Origin: an uncultured Glaciecola sp.
GTDB lineage: Bacteria; Pseudomonadota; Gammaproteobacteria; Enterobacterales; Alteromonadaceae
DNA: 64,000 nt
NCBI GenBank assembly: GCA_937125395.1
Contig: CAKZLI010000071.1
Span: 1-64,000 of the forward strand
Direction: 5' to 3'
Made by a program: the position numbers and the translations under genes. Under the pieces are notes generated by a model that did no database searches, was not told the origin of the DNA, and was given only the letters and a program-made list of their open reading frames with translations. Positions 27,743 through 37,137 of the stretch are shown here, piece after piece; position 1 is the first letter of the stretch, and every line of letters starts with the position of its first letter.

Positions 27743-27793
27743 ACCGGATGTATCTCTTTGTCGTGCTGCTGGTCTATTGATTAAAGTATAACC

Positions 27794-28426
27794 CTACAGT
27801 GGGTTATGCACTTCGCGTTCTTGGTCGGTCAATGAAGCAACAAACGATGAACGTTCAAATATACGTTTCATGTAGCCTAACACTTCTTTGCTGCCAGCGC
27901 CGGTTAGTGTGATATCAAGTGCTGGTAAACGCCATAATAAGGGCGCAAGGTAGCAATCAACCAAGCTAAACTCTTCTGACATAAAATACGGTGTTTCCGC
28001 GAATATTGGTGCAAGAGATAGCAACGTTTCACGTAAGTTGTTACGTAAAGCATCCGTATCGCCTTCGCCACGGAAAATCTGTGCGGCAAGTGAATACCAG
28101 TCTTGTTCGATGCGATGCATCATTAGACGGCTATTCCCACGAGCTACAGGGTAAACTGGCATTAATGGTGGATGCGGAAAACGCTCATCCAAATATTCCA
28201 TAATGATATGTGATTTATATAGGTTTAAATCACGATCAACTAACGTAGGCAAAGTTCCATAAGGATTAAGCTCTAACATTTCTTCAGGTAAGTTGGCAGG
28301 ATCAACATAATTAATATCAACTGTTACGCCTTTTTCTGCTAAGACGATGCGTACCTGATGACTATAAATATCAATCGTATCTGAAAATAAAGTCATGATA
28401 GAACGTTTGTTCGTGGCTACTGCCAT
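27794..28426 (-). CDS. sspA: Stringent starvation protein A
   Basis: 210 residues. Glutathione-transferase fold without catalytic activity; the N-terminus is nearly identical to E. coli SspA (MTLFSDTIDIYSHQVRIVLA), and the signature YLDERFPHPPLMPVYPVARG is kept, as are the C-terminal blocks EEFSLVDCYLAPLLWRLP. It binds RNA polymerase with sigma70 and affects stationary-phase and acid-stress transcription. Ribosome site GGAGAAA lies 5 bases upstream of ATG. Confidence 0.96.
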   Translation of the reverse strand: MAVATNKRSIMTLFSDTIDIYSHQVRIVLAEKGVTVDINYVDPANLPEEMLELNPYGTLPTLVDRDLNLYKSHIIMEYLDERFPHPPLMPVYPVARGNSRLMMHRIEQDWYSLAAQIFRGEGDTDALRNNLRETLLSLAPIFAETPYFMSEEFSLVDCYLAPLLWRLPALDITLTGAGSKEVLGYMKRIFERSSFVASLTDQEREVHNPL

Positions 28427-28476
28427 GGATGTTTCTCCTATGAAAAAATGCTAACGCAGATTTTATTACTTGCATT

Positions 28477-28505
28477 AAAAAAAGGGGCGCATTGCCCCTT
28501 TTTTT
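28477..28505 (-). terminator. Intrinsic terminator after petC
   Basis: A stem of GGGGC/GCCCC with a GCATT loop is flanked by seven A and seven T, giving a U-run on either strand. It lies between the petC stop (28523) and the sspA start (28426), so on the minus strand it ends the petABC transcript and insulates sspA. Confidence 0.88.
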
Positions 28506-28522
28506 GATTATACATGAATTTC

Positions 28523-29260
28523 TTATTTCTTCACATCTCGCCAGTAATCTTTTTTCAATAAATACGCAAACACAAAGAATATAAAGATAAATACCAATAC
28601 GCCTTTACCTATTTTTTCAGACTCTAGACGTGATGGCTCACCGGTATACTGCAAATAGTTAACTAAGTCCAAAATAGCTTTATCATACTCATCAGGACTC
28701 AACTCACCGTTGCCATCCGATTGAATGCCCACATATTGCTGGACCATCTCACCGTCAATCAGTGCTTCTTCATAAGAGATGCGCGGCGTACCTTGCAGCT
28801 CTTGCAGGACATGCGGCATGCCTACATTTGGAAACACTAAGTTGTTAACACCGAATGTCTTTGCATCATCAACGTAAAAAGTACGGAGATAAGTATAAAT
28901 CCAATCGGCACCACGCACGCGTGCTACCAATGTAAGATCCGGTGGTGGCGCACCAAACCAAACCGCTGCATCTTGGGCTGGCATTGGCGAGGTAATGTAA
29001 TCAGTGACTTTTTCACCAGTAAATTGCAAATACTCTTGACCTAAATCATCAGGAATACCTAAATCAGCAAACGTACGTGAATAACGCTGATACTGCTGTT
29101 GGTGACAACCTAGGCAGTAGTTCATGAATATACGTGCCCCATTTTGCAATGACGCTTTGTCAGTAAGGTCGTAATCTGCACTGTCTAATGGATGCTTTGA
29201 TCCTGCCGCAAATGCTAGACTAGGTAGCAATAACGCGATCGCTAATAGTAACTTCTTCAT
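28523..29260 (-). CDS. petC: Cytochrome c1 of the bc1 complex
   Basis: 245 residues. N-terminal signal peptide (MKKLLLAIALLLPSLAFAAG). Covalent haem site CLGCH at about 54-58. The axial Met probably lies in the PNVGMPHVLQ block. A single C-terminal membrane anchor (VLVFIFIFFVFAYLLKK) precedes a basic tail. It accepts electrons from the Rieske protein and passes them to soluble cytochromes on the periplasmic side. Start overlaps the petB stop by 4 bases. Confidence 0.96.
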   Translation of the reverse strand: MKKLLLAIALLLPSLAFAAGSKHPLDSADYDLTDKASLQNGARIFMNYCLGCHQQQYQRYSRTFADLGIPDDLGQEYLQFTGEKVTDYITSPMPAQDAAVWFGAPPPDLTLVARVRGADWIYTYLRTFYVDDAKTFGVNNLVFPNVGMPHVLQELQGTPRISYEEALIDGEMVQQYVGIQSDGNGELSPDEYDKAILDLVNYLQYTGEPSRLESEKIGKGVLVFIFIFFVFAYLLKKDYWRDVKK

Positions 29261-30522
29261 TTAGTGATCCTCTCAGGTACCGGCGTTGTTTTCTCATTCT
29301 TACTGTATATCCACAACAAGCCAAAGAAACCAAAATACATTACCGTTAAAATTTGTGATGCGACAATTTTCCAATCAGCTTGAGGTGTACCACCTAAATA
29401 ACCTAAGAAAACAAAGACAATCGCAAAGATAATCAAATTCCAAGTGTGTAAACCACTGCGATATCTCCAAGAGCGAACATTACCACGGTCAATCCACGGT
29501 AACGCAAACAGAGCTGCAATAGCACCAAACATCGCTAATACACCAAACAACTTATCAGGTACTGCTTTTAAGATTGCATAGAACGGTGTGAAATACCAAA
29601 CAGGGAAAATATGTTCAGGTGTTTTCAACGGGTTAGCAATTTCAAAGTTTGGACGTTCTAAGAAATAACCGCCCATCTCAGGTAAGAAGAACATAATAAA
29701 TGCAAAACCTGCCAAGAAGATACTAAACGCCACCAAATCTTTTAATACGATATGCGGGAAGAACGGCACAACATCATCTGCGATGTCATACTTATCTGTG
29801 TAGTATTCATGGATCTTGTATGGGGTTTTGTCTTCTTCAGCTAATGCGCCTTTTTTGTGTTTAATTGCAATACCATCTGGGTTATTCGAACCCACTTCGT
29901 GCAACGCAATGATATGTAAGAATACCAAGATAACAATCACCAATGGCAATGCAATTACATGTAAGGCGAAGAAACGATTCAGTGTGGCACCCGAGATAAC
30001 GTAGTCACCTTGGATCCAAATCACTAAATCAGGACCGATTACTGGTATAGCACTAAACAACGATACAATAACTTGCGCACCCCAATAGGACATTTGGCCC
30101 CAAGGTAGCACATAGCCCATGAAGGCTTCAGCCATTAACGCTAAATAAATCAACATACCAAATACCCACAACAATTCACGTGGCTTCTGGTAAGAGCCGT
30201 AAATCATGCCGCGGAACATGTGCATATAAACTACAATAAAGAACGCAGAGGCGCCCGTAGAGTGCATATATCGGATTAACCAACCGTAGTCGACTTCTCG
30301 CATAATATACTCTACTGAAGCAAATGCTCTTTCAGCCGAAGGCTCAAAACTCATTGTTAACCAAATACCGGTCACGATTTGGTTAACGAGTACAATCGTG
30401 GCTAAAAAACCAAAGACGTACCAAAAATTCATATTGACCGGTGCTGGATATTGAATTGCGTGCATATTTGCAACACGCATCATTGGGATACGTTGCTCAA
30501 TCCACTTTAATAAACCATTCAT
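29257..30522 (-). CDS. petB: Cytochrome b of the bc1 complex
   Basis: 421 residues, eight predicted membrane helices, the full-length (mitochondrial-type) cytochrome b. The two haem-b His pairs fall in the second and fourth helices (RYMHSTGASAFFIVVYMHMF and RFFALHVIALPLVIVILVFLHI). The quinol-site PEWY equivalent reads PVWYFTPFYAIL. It carries the Qo and Qi sites of the quinol:cytochrome c reductase in the inner membrane. Twelve bases after petA. Confidence 0.97.
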   Translation of the reverse strand: MNGLLKWIEQRIPMMRVANMHAIQYPAPVNMNFWYVFGFLATIVLVNQIVTGIWLTMSFEPSAERAFASVEYIMREVDYGWLIRYMHSTGASAFFIVVYMHMFRGMIYGSYQKPRELLWVFGMLIYLALMAEAFMGYVLPWGQMSYWGAQVIVSLFSAIPVIGPDLVIWIQGDYVISGATLNRFFALHVIALPLVIVILVFLHIIALHEVGSNNPDGIAIKHKKGALAEEDKTPYKIHEYYTDKYDIADDVVPFFPHIVLKDLVAFSIFLAGFAFIMFFLPEMGGYFLERPNFEIANPLKTPEHIFPVWYFTPFYAILKAVPDKLFGVLAMFGAIAALFALPWIDRGNVRSWRYRSGLHTWNLIIFAIVFVFLGYLGGTPQADWKIVASQILTVMYFGFFGLLWIYSKNEKTTPVPERITK

Positions 30523-30534
30523 AATATTGTGCCC

Positions 30535-31155
30535 TTATGCATCTGAACCGATTAACAAAGTCGTGTCCGTCAAAAACTGATACGGCGGTACAACTAAGTT
30601 TAATGGTGCTGGAACGCCTTGAAATACGCGACCAGCCATATCGAATTTGGAACCGTGACAAGGACAGAAAAATCCTTCCGGTACGCCTTCAGCATATTCA
30701 GCAAATGCACCTTCAGTTAAATGCTGAGGTGAACAACCCAAATGGGTACATATACCCACTAAGACTAAATATTCTTCTTTAATCGAGCGATAACGATTTT
30801 GAGCGTAAGCAGGTTGCTGCTCTTGTTCAGAGTTTGGATCTCGTAGCTGCCCTTCAATTGACTCTAGGCTCTGTAACAGCTCTGGAGTTCGACGCACGAT
30901 CCATACCGGCTTAGAACGCCACATTACACGAATCAATTGACCTGGGGAAACACCACTGATATCGACTTCGATATCTGCACCAGCCGCTTTAGCTTTGGCA
31001 CTTGGGTTCCATGAAGCAACAAACGGAACGGCTGCGCCAACGGCACCAACGCCACCAATCACAGAAGTCGCTACCGTTAAAAATTTGCGGCGATTACTGC
31101 TTTGGGGTTGTTCATTTGTAGCTGATTGCTTTGCATCTACAGACACATTACTCAT
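30535..31155 (-). CDS. petA: Rieske iron-sulfur subunit of the bc1 complex
   Basis: 206 residues. Twin-arginine export/anchor sequence NRRKFLTVATSVIGG with one membrane helix (about 24-50). The [2Fe-2S] ligand motifs CTHLGC and CPCHGSKFD are intact, with the Cys-Cys disulfide pair. It carries electrons from quinol to cytochrome c1. Excellent ribosome site GGAG 8 bases before the ATG. First gene of petABC. Confidence 0.97.
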   Translation of the reverse strand: MSNVSVDAKQSATNEQPQSSNRRKFLTVATSVIGGVGAVGAAVPFVASWNPSAKAKAAGADIEVDISGVSPGQLIRVMWRSKPVWIVRRTPELLQSLESIEGQLRDPNSEQEQQPAYAQNRYRSIKEEYLVLVGICTHLGCSPQHLTEGAFAEYAEGVPEGFFCPCHGSKFDMAGRVFQGVPAPLNLVVPPYQFLTDTTLLIGSDA

Positions 31156-31226
31156 CCACTTTTCTCCAAAATTTGGAATATACGTACTCAGGTGTAAAGA
31201 GTCACACGGGGTAGTAATACCAACCT

Positions 31227-31254
31227 AATATAATTTACTGCGCGAAATGGTAAA
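31227..31254 (-). promoter_or_regulatory. Possible petABC promoter
   Basis: Minus strand: -35-like TTTACC (31254-31249), 16 bases, -10-like TATATT (31232-31227), about 75 bases before the petA start. The rest of the 31156-31420 gap holds a 14-base palindrome AAGACGTTCGTCTT (31309-31322) of unknown use and nothing else I can assign. Confidence 0.4.
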
Positions 31255-31420
31255 GAAAAGCCTTAATAAAAACAAGTCTATCAACGCATTTATCTACTAA
31301 AAACTGTTAAGACGTTCGTCTTTTATGGGTATTAAGCTTTACAAGAGCATAATAACTACCTGAACTATATAGATATCGGCTTAATATTGCATTGATTTAT
31401 CGTAATATTTTGTCTTAAGC

Positions 31421-31451
31421 AAAAAAAATGCCACTCGTAAGTGGCATTTTT
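31421..31451 (-). terminator. Intrinsic terminator after rpsI
   Basis: Stem AAAAATGCCAC / GTGGCATTTTT (11 bases) with loop TCGTAA, followed on the minus strand by a T-run. It begins 20 bases after the rpsI stop and closes the rplM-rpsI transcript. Confidence 0.88.
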
Positions 31452-31471
31452 GCAGAACTGTAAACGTAATA

Positions 31472-31864
31472 TTAACGTTTTGAGAACTGTGGACGCTTAC
31501 GCGCTTTGTGTAGACCCACTTTCTTACGCTCAACTTTACGCGCATCACGCGTAACGAAGCCTGCTTGACGAAGAGCTGGACGTAAAGTCTCATCAAATTC
31601 CATCAATGCACGCGTAATACCGTGGCGTATAGCACCGGCTTGACCAGAAATACCACCACCGGCTACGGTGACGTATAGGTCAAATTTTTCTGTCATTTCA
31701 ACTAGCTCTAACGGTTGACGAACAACCATACGTGCTGTTTCACGACCAAAGAATACATCAATTGGACGTTTGTTGATTACGATATTGCCTGTACCTGGAC
31801 GTAAGAAAACACGAGCGGTAGAGCTTTTGCGGCGACCTGTGCCGTAATATTGAGTATCTGCCAT
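31472..31864 (-). CDS. rpsI: Ribosomal protein S9
   Basis: 130 residues, exact E. coli length. Typical blocks [19 protein letters not shown], the [19 protein letters not shown] loop, and the basic C-terminal tail RKRPQFSKR that reaches the P-site tRNA. Eleven bases after rplM in the universal L13-S9 pair. Confidence 0.98.
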   Translation of the reverse strand: MADTQYYGTGRRKSSTARVFLRPGTGNIVINKRPIDVFFGRETARMVVRQPLELVEMTEKFDLYVTVAGGGISGQAGAIRHGITRALMEFDETLRPALRQAGFVTRDARKVERKKVGLHKARKRPQFSKR

Positions 31865-31875
31865 TGTCTCGCTCC

Positions 31876-32304
31876 TTAAATGTCTAGTACTTGAGGCTGT
31901 TGAGCCGCATGGTTATGTTCTGTTCCAGCATAAACTTTAAGTTTACGGAACATTGCACGACCTAGTGGGCCTTTTGGCAACATGCCTTTAATCGCTTTTT
32001 CCAAAACCATTTCTGGTTTATGTGCAATTAATTTTTCAAATGTAGTGTCTTTTAAGCCACCTGGATAACCAGAATGAGAATAATAGATTTTACCTTTGGC
32101 TTTGTTACCAGTAACAGTAATTTTTTCTGCATTTACGACAACAATATAGTCACCAGTATCCACGTGAGGTGTATACTCTGGCTTATGTTTTCCACGTAAA
32201 CGTAGCGCGATTTCAGCCGCTAAGCGACCTAGAGTTTTGTCTGCAGCGTCAACTACATACCAGTCACGTTGAACTGTTTCTGGTTTTGCAACAAAAGTTT
32301 TCAT
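31876..32304 (-). CDS. rplM: Ribosomal protein L13
   Basis: 142 residues from the ATG at 32304 ([20 protein letters not shown]), which matches E. coli L13 in length; an ATG four codons upstream is less likely. It carries [20 protein letters not shown], the [16 protein letters not shown] block and ends [13 protein letters not shown]. In E. coli L13 represses its own operon through the mRNA leader; a structured leader is present here too. Confidence 0.98.
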   Translation of the reverse strand: MKTFVAKPETVQRDWYVVDAADKTLGRLAAEIALRLRGKHKPEYTPHVDTGDYIVVVNAEKITVTGNKAKGKIYYSHSGYPGGLKDTTFEKLIAHKPEMVLEKAIKGMLPKGPLGRAMFRKLKVYAGTEHNHAAQQPQVLDI

Positions 32305-32437
32305 TGTTAAATTCACCCGAATTTTATAAACGTTACGAATGTACTTACACCATGTAAGAACACGCTAAATCAACATGTTGGCCCCTTCGAGCCAGATGAT
32401 CCTTCCATCTTCCCACAGATGGGTGTAACTGGGCAGG
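32305..32437 (-). promoter_or_regulatory. Structured 5' leader of rplM-rpsI mRNA
   Basis: Read on the minus strand, the roughly 130-base leader can form three hairpins: CCATCT-GTGGGA-AGATGG (32422-32405), TGGCTC-GAAG-GGGCCA with one G-U pair (32394-32379), and CTTACA-TGG-TGTAAG (32358-32344). A leader with paired elements is used by L13 for autogenous control in E. coli. Whether the same fold is conserved here needs a covariance comparison. Confidence 0.45.
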
Positions 32438-32443
32438 CGCAAA

Positions 32444-32449
32444 ATTATA
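32444..32449 (-). promoter_or_regulatory. -10 box of the rplM-rpsI promoter
   Basis: Consensus TATAAT on the minus strand, about 140 bases before the rplM start. The matching -35 is weak (CTTTAT with a 17-base spacer). The next upstream gene, mazG, ends at 32498, so the promoter lies in the intergenic gap. Confidence 0.55.
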
Positions 32450-32497
32450 CGCAAAAGCCAAGAAAAATAAAGTGTTATTTTAATTAGATGCTATGTG

Positions 32498-33328
32498 TTA
32501 CGACTTTTCAGCCTGTTTAACGTGTTGCCACAGACTCTCTAATGCTTCTTGAGATGCCCCTGGTAACGCTACACCCGATTGTTTGGCGAGTGCTTCAACA
32601 GCAGTAAAACGTTGGGTAAATTTTATATTCGCCTTCTGCAGTGCAGTCTCACTATTGATACCGGCGTGCCGAGCTACATTGACCACAGCAAAGAGTAAAT
32701 CACCTAATTCTTCCTCAAGTCGCACTTGTGATTCGGCTAGTGCGTCCCTGACTTCATCGACTTCTTCTTGAACTTTATCGAGTACCTGATGAATTTGTGA
32801 CCAATCAAAGCCGACTTTCGCACAGGCTTTTTGAATTTTATGAGCTTGTAACAGCGGTGTCATCCCTGTGGGAATATTGGCTAAGATTGACGCAGGGATC
32901 GGTGAACCGGTTTTTTCAGCTAGTTTAATCGCGTCCCATTGTGCTTCAACTTGTTGTGCCGTTAATCCTGATTGATCAGTAAATACATGAGGGTGACGCC
33001 GGATCAACTTATCACACATGCCTTGGGCAACATCATCAAATGAAAACCAACCTTGTTCTTGACCAAGCTGAGCATAAAACACCACTTGAAATAATAAATC
33101 GCCTAGCTCTTCTTTAATGTGTTGTGGATCGCCAGCATAGATCGCATCTGCAACTTCGTAGGTTTCCTCAATCGTGTGAGGAATAATGCTCTGCATGGTT
33201 TGTTTAATATCCCATGGACATCCCGTTAACGGATCGCGCAACTGTTGCATAATCTTGACTAATGCGTTGACCGGCGCAGTCTGTGATAAATCGATAAATT
33301 GTTGGCGTTGCTCATCTTGCACGTTCAA
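32498..33328 (-). CDS. mazG: Nucleoside triphosphate pyrophosphohydrolase MazG
   Basis: 276 residues with two MazG domains. Each has the metal-binding EExxE...ExxD pattern: EETYEVADAI with EELGDLLFQVVF in the first half and EEVDEVRDAL with EEELGDLLFAVVN in the second. The WDIKQTMQSI N-terminal block is typical. It hydrolyses NTPs to NMP and pyrophosphate and lowers ppGpp during starvation. Fifteen bases after relA, a pairing also found in E. coli. Confidence 0.96.
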   Translation of the reverse strand: MNVQDEQRQQFIDLSQTAPVNALVKIMQQLRDPLTGCPWDIKQTMQSIIPHTIEETYEVADAIYAGDPQHIKEELGDLLFQVVFYAQLGQEQGWFSFDDVAQGMCDKLIRRHPHVFTDQSGLTAQQVEAQWDAIKLAEKTGSPIPASILANIPTGMTPLLQAHKIQKACAKVGFDWSQIHQVLDKVQEEVDEVRDALAESQVRLEEELGDLLFAVVNVARHAGINSETALQKANIKFTQRFTAVEALAKQSGVALPGASQEALESLWQHVKQAEKS

Positions 33329-33343
33329 GTCATCCCTTATAGT

Positions 33344-35491
33344 TTAATGTTGCCGCTTGTAGGCATCTGTCACACTGCGGATTTTGCGTAACTTGGTCAG
33401 CAATAACATCAGTCTATTGAGGTCCTTTACCTCCACCGTTAATACGATCTCGCAGGTGTGTTGCGTCGTATCGCTATTGCTCTGGATCCCCAGCACTGGG
33501 ATTTTGTCATTACTGAGCAAAGTCGATATATCTTTGAGGATGCCTGTCCGATCTTGGCATTTAACCATGATCTCCGCAGCAAATCCCATATCTAATTCAC
33601 CCGCCCAATTGACCTCTATTTCTCGTTCAGGATGCATCGTCAGCAAGTGCGCCAACTGATTGCATTGCACTTTATGAACGCTCACTCCCCGACCCTGAGT
33701 GATATAGCCTAAGATTGGCTCGCCAGGCAACGGTTGGCAGCAGGTTGCTAATTGACTCAGCAAATGCCCAACGCCTTCTACCTCGATGGTATTACTACTG
33801 GTTTTTTTGGTGCGTTTGGGTCTGGAAGGCACTATGGGAGTGTCAGGTTCAGGATGCAGTAATTGCTGTAAAAAACGCACCAACGTCATCACCCGCACAT
33901 CACCGGCACCGACCGCTGCAATTAAATCATCGGCGGTTTTCATATTAAATTTTTCGACCGCTTTGACGACATCTTTGATATGTAGTTGTAACTTACTTAA
34001 TTCTCGTTCAAGTAATTCTTTACCAGCAGCAAAATGCTGATCTTTGTCTAGTTTTTTAAAATACGTGTGGATCTTGGCACGTGCTCGAGAAGAATGCACA
34101 TAGCCCAGGCCTGGATGCATCCAATCCCGTGAGGGATTCATCTGCTTACCCGTTAAAATTTCTATCTGATCGCCACTATTTAATTGGTATGTAAATGGCA
34201 CGATCCGATTATCAACTTTGGCACCGATACAACGATGCCCTACATTAGAGTGAATATAATAAGCAAAATCCAGAGGGGTTGCCCCGACAGGTAAATCGAT
34301 CACATCGCCAGTTGGTGTAAACACATAGACTCGATCATCAAACACCTGCGAACGAAATTCTTCAACGATATCGCCGGACTCCGCGACTTCTTCTTGCCAT
34401 GCCAAGATTTTGCGTAACCAGTTAATCCGTTCCTCAGCCGCGGACAACTTAGCCGTATGCTCTTCTTTATACTTCCAATGTGCAGCCACGCCTAACTCGG
34501 CGTCATCATGCATTGTTTGTGTACGGATCTGGATCTCAATCGTTCGCCCTTCAGGGCCTTTAATCACGGTATGAATAGATTGATAACCATTGGGTTTTGG
34601 TGTCGCAATATAATCATCGAATTCTTTCGGGATATGCTGCCATGTTGCATGCACTTCGCCAAGGACGGCATAACAATCTTGCAATGTGGCTGCGATGATC
34701 CGCACCGCCCGAATATCATAGAGCTGTTCAAAGGTGAGTTGTTTTTTTTGCATTTTTTTAAAAATACTAAAAATATGCTTGGGTCGGCCAAAAACATGAG
34801 CCTGAACGTTTTGATCCGCTAATCGCTGAGTAAGGCCTGCAACAAACTCATTTATATACCCTTGTCTGTCTGCGCGTTTTTCGTCTAACCAATGCGCGAT
34901 TTCCATATAACGCTTTGGATGCAAATACCGAAATGCTAGATCTTCAAGCTCCCATTTGAGTTGCCCAATTCCCAACCGATTAGCCAGCGGTGCGTAAATA
35001 GCAGTACACTCTCGAGCCACGAGAACACGGGTTTCTTCATCGGCATCTTTGACTTGTTGTAAGGTGCAAATACGTTCAGCCATCTTAATCACAACCGCAC
35101 GCACGTCAGCCACCATAGAGATGAGCATCTTCCGAATATTATCGACTTGTTGTTCATCGTGTTGATGCCGAGCATGCAATGCTTTAATCGCATCCATCCG
35201 TCGAACACCTTCAACCAACTCGGCAATCGATGTACCAAATTCTGCAGCAACGTCCTCTTGATTGAGCATATGCATTTCACAATATGGGAATACCAACGCA
35301 GCTTGTAACGTCTCATCATCCATATTCAGCTCGTGTAAAATCTCGACCATTTCTTGGCCGGTTAGAAGCTGTTCAGGTTGTTCTGAAATACTAGCAAGCT
35401 TACCGCGAGTCTCATCAGACACCGATAAACCAGCGAGCCAATCAACAAATGATGGGCGTTGGGGAAGATGTACACTGCGAATCGTAACCAA
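33344..35491 (-). CDS. relA: (p)ppGpp synthetase RelA
   Basis: 715 residues. The N-terminal hydrolase domain is degenerate: the HD pair is replaced in ALVFPYCEMHM, as in RelA but not SpoT. The synthetase domain has YDIRAVRIIA and the EFDD variant (KEFDDYIATPKPNGYQS) of the EXDD motif found in RelA. TGS (YVFTPTGDVIDLPVGATPLD), zinc-finger-like (LATCCQPLPGEPI) and ACT domains follow. It senses uncharged tRNA on stalled ribosomes. Between rlmD and mazG, the standard position. Confidence 0.97.
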   Translation of the reverse strand: MVTIRSVHLPQRPSFVDWLAGLSVSDETRGKLASISEQPEQLLTGQEMVEILHELNMDDETLQAALVFPYCEMHMLNQEDVAAEFGTSIAELVEGVRRMDAIKALHARHQHDEQQVDNIRKMLISMVADVRAVVIKMAERICTLQQVKDADEETRVLVARECTAIYAPLANRLGIGQLKWELEDLAFRYLHPKRYMEIAHWLDEKRADRQGYINEFVAGLTQRLADQNVQAHVFGRPKHIFSIFKKMQKKQLTFEQLYDIRAVRIIAATLQDCYAVLGEVHATWQHIPKEFDDYIATPKPNGYQSIHTVIKGPEGRTIEIQIRTQTMHDDAELGVAAHWKYKEEHTAKLSAAEERINWLRKILAWQEEVAESGDIVEEFRSQVFDDRVYVFTPTGDVIDLPVGATPLDFAYYIHSNVGHRCIGAKVDNRIVPFTYQLNSGDQIEILTGKQMNPSRDWMHPGLGYVHSSRARAKIHTYFKKLDKDQHFAAGKELLERELSKLQLHIKDVVKAVEKFNMKTADDLIAAVGAGDVRVMTLVRFLQQLLHPEPDTPIVPSRPKRTKKTSSNTIEVEGVGHLLSQLATCCQPLPGEPILGYITQGRGVSVHKVQCNQLAHLLTMHPEREIEVNWAGELDMGFAAEIMVKCQDRTGILKDISTLLSNDKIPVLGIQSNSDTTQHTCEIVLTVEVKDLNRLMLLLTKLRKIRSVTDAYKRQH

Positions 35492-35577
35492 AACTAATCC
35501 TTATGTTCTGCGCATAAATGCTCTTAATATTAATGACAATAATAATGCTTGTTTGTTACGGCAGCATCCCCAAATAA

Positions 35578-37137
35578 TTACATTGAAGATGGACGCACAA
35601 ACACACTAAGTAGTTCTGTATGAGTTGTTCCTTTAAACATATCAAAGCTTTGTAAGTGTTGCAAAACAAACCCTTGCGCTACAATCAACGCCATATCATG
35701 TAACCATGTTTGAGGGTTACAAGACACATAGACAATTGTCTCAATATCAGCATAATCTAACTGCAACAAGCTCTCATGGGCACCATCGCGGGAAGGATCT
35801 AATAAAATTTTATTGACCTTCGCGGCTTTGATAGCGGCTTGGGCATCACGGGTTGTCAGATCCGCATGGATAAATTCAATGTTATCTAACTGGTTATCTA
35901 AAGCAGCTTGCTGTGCCTGTTGCACCATCGTGCTTACCCCTTCAACACCTAGTACATAGTCAGCTTGTTGCGCGATAGGCAGTGAAAAATTCCCAGCGCC
36001 ACAAAATAAATCGAGAACGCGGTCTTGCTTGCTCAACGCCAATGCATCCAATGCACCTTGCACCATGTGCATATTCAGTTCACGGTTAACTTGGACAAAA
36101 TCATCCAAGCTGACGGGATAACGACAACCATTGACCGAACTTAAATGTAAATCTAATGAGGCAAACGAATAGCGTGATGCATCATTTGCAGCATGACTGA
36201 CTAATAAATACCACTGCTGCTCATCTGCAGAGATAGTGACAGCCTCTGTTGAGACCCCTTTGTGATGGATTGCAACTCCCACCGGCAAAGCTGAAGTTGC
36301 ACTCAGTGTTTCAGCTAACTCAGACAGATCTTGTAATGCCTGATGGCTCAAATTTTGCTGAGCATTTACCGCTAAGACTGTCATTTCATCGGCCGCGAGC
36401 AAGGTCAAATGACCGACATTTTTTAGCCATGGCCATTGTTGGCAATGCGCTTGAATATGCGCATATACAGCCTGCAATGTTGGTACTAACACTTGACATT
36501 GAGTGATGGGCAGTACTTGATTGCTATGCGCTTGGCGAAAGCCGACTTTGATGTGTTCTGGATTACGTGCATCAATCGCTAGTCGCGCTTTGCGACGATA
36601 GGCATCGGCACCCGTTGCTGCTTGTACCCATGGTAACGACTCAAGCCCTATTTGCGCTTTAGCATACTCATCAATCGCCGTTTGCTTGATGCTCAACAAT
36701 GCAGCAGGTTCAACAAACTGTAACTGGCAACCGCCACAATGACTTTGTTGTTTCGTTGGCTGTGGCGAATGCCCAATGGCGAAGGGGCACGCAGAGCTAA
36801 TCCGCTGTGCATGGGGTGTATGGATATGCGTTAATTGTGCAAACCAGACTTTTTTTCTTTTTTCGGTAATACGAACTCGTACTGCTTCACCAGGCAAAGC
36901 GCCATCAACAAAAATAATAGGTTGGTGGGATTTGCATAGCCCCTGCCCTTGCAGCGTAAAACTATCAATCGTAATATCCATCATGTCTTTGCCAAGCGAT
37001 TGGGTCGCAGAGGAAGCTGCAGCAACCGATATCGCTGAAGAGGTGACGGATGGCGTGGATAACTGTTGGACTCGCGCAGCTGCACGTTGCCGAGCTGACG
37101 CACTGATTGGTTTTTTGTTGAGAACAAATTTGGCCAT
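35578..37137 (-). CDS. rlmD: 23S rRNA m5U1939 methyltransferase RlmD, with N-terminal extension
   Basis: 519 residues, against 433 for E. coli. The TRAM domain starts near residue 53 (ITIDSFTLQGQGL); the first 50 residues are a low-complexity Ser/Ala/Thr/Gln stretch. The 4Fe-4S ligands are a Cys in SACPFAIG and the CGGC motif, but about 17 residues separate them where E. coli has 5. The AdoMet motif LDLFCGAGNFSLPI, DPSRDG and the catalytic SCNPQTWLHD are intact. It methylates U1939 of 23S rRNA. One base overlaps acpS. The added residues are the only oddity. Confidence 0.92.
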   Translation of the reverse strand: MAKFVLNKKPISASARQRAAARVQQLSTPSVTSSAISVAAASSATQSLGKDMMDITIDSFTLQGQGLCKSHQPIIFVDGALPGEAVRVRITEKRKKVWFAQLTHIHTPHAQRISSACPFAIGHSPQPTKQQSHCGGCQLQFVEPAALLSIKQTAIDEYAKAQIGLESLPWVQAATGADAYRRKARLAIDARNPEHIKVGFRQAHSNQVLPITQCQVLVPTLQAVYAHIQAHCQQWPWLKNVGHLTLLAADEMTVLAVNAQQNLSHQALQDLSELAETLSATSALPVGVAIHHKGVSTEAVTISADEQQWYLLVSHAANDASRYSFASLDLHLSSVNGCRYPVSLDDFVQVNRELNMHMVQGALDALALSKQDRVLDLFCGAGNFSLPIAQQADYVLGVEGVSTMVQQAQQAALDNQLDNIEFIHADLTTRDAQAAIKAAKVNKILLDPSRDGAHESLLQLDYADIETIVYVSCNPQTWLHDMALIVAQGFVLQHLQSFDMFKGTTHTELLSVFVRPSSM

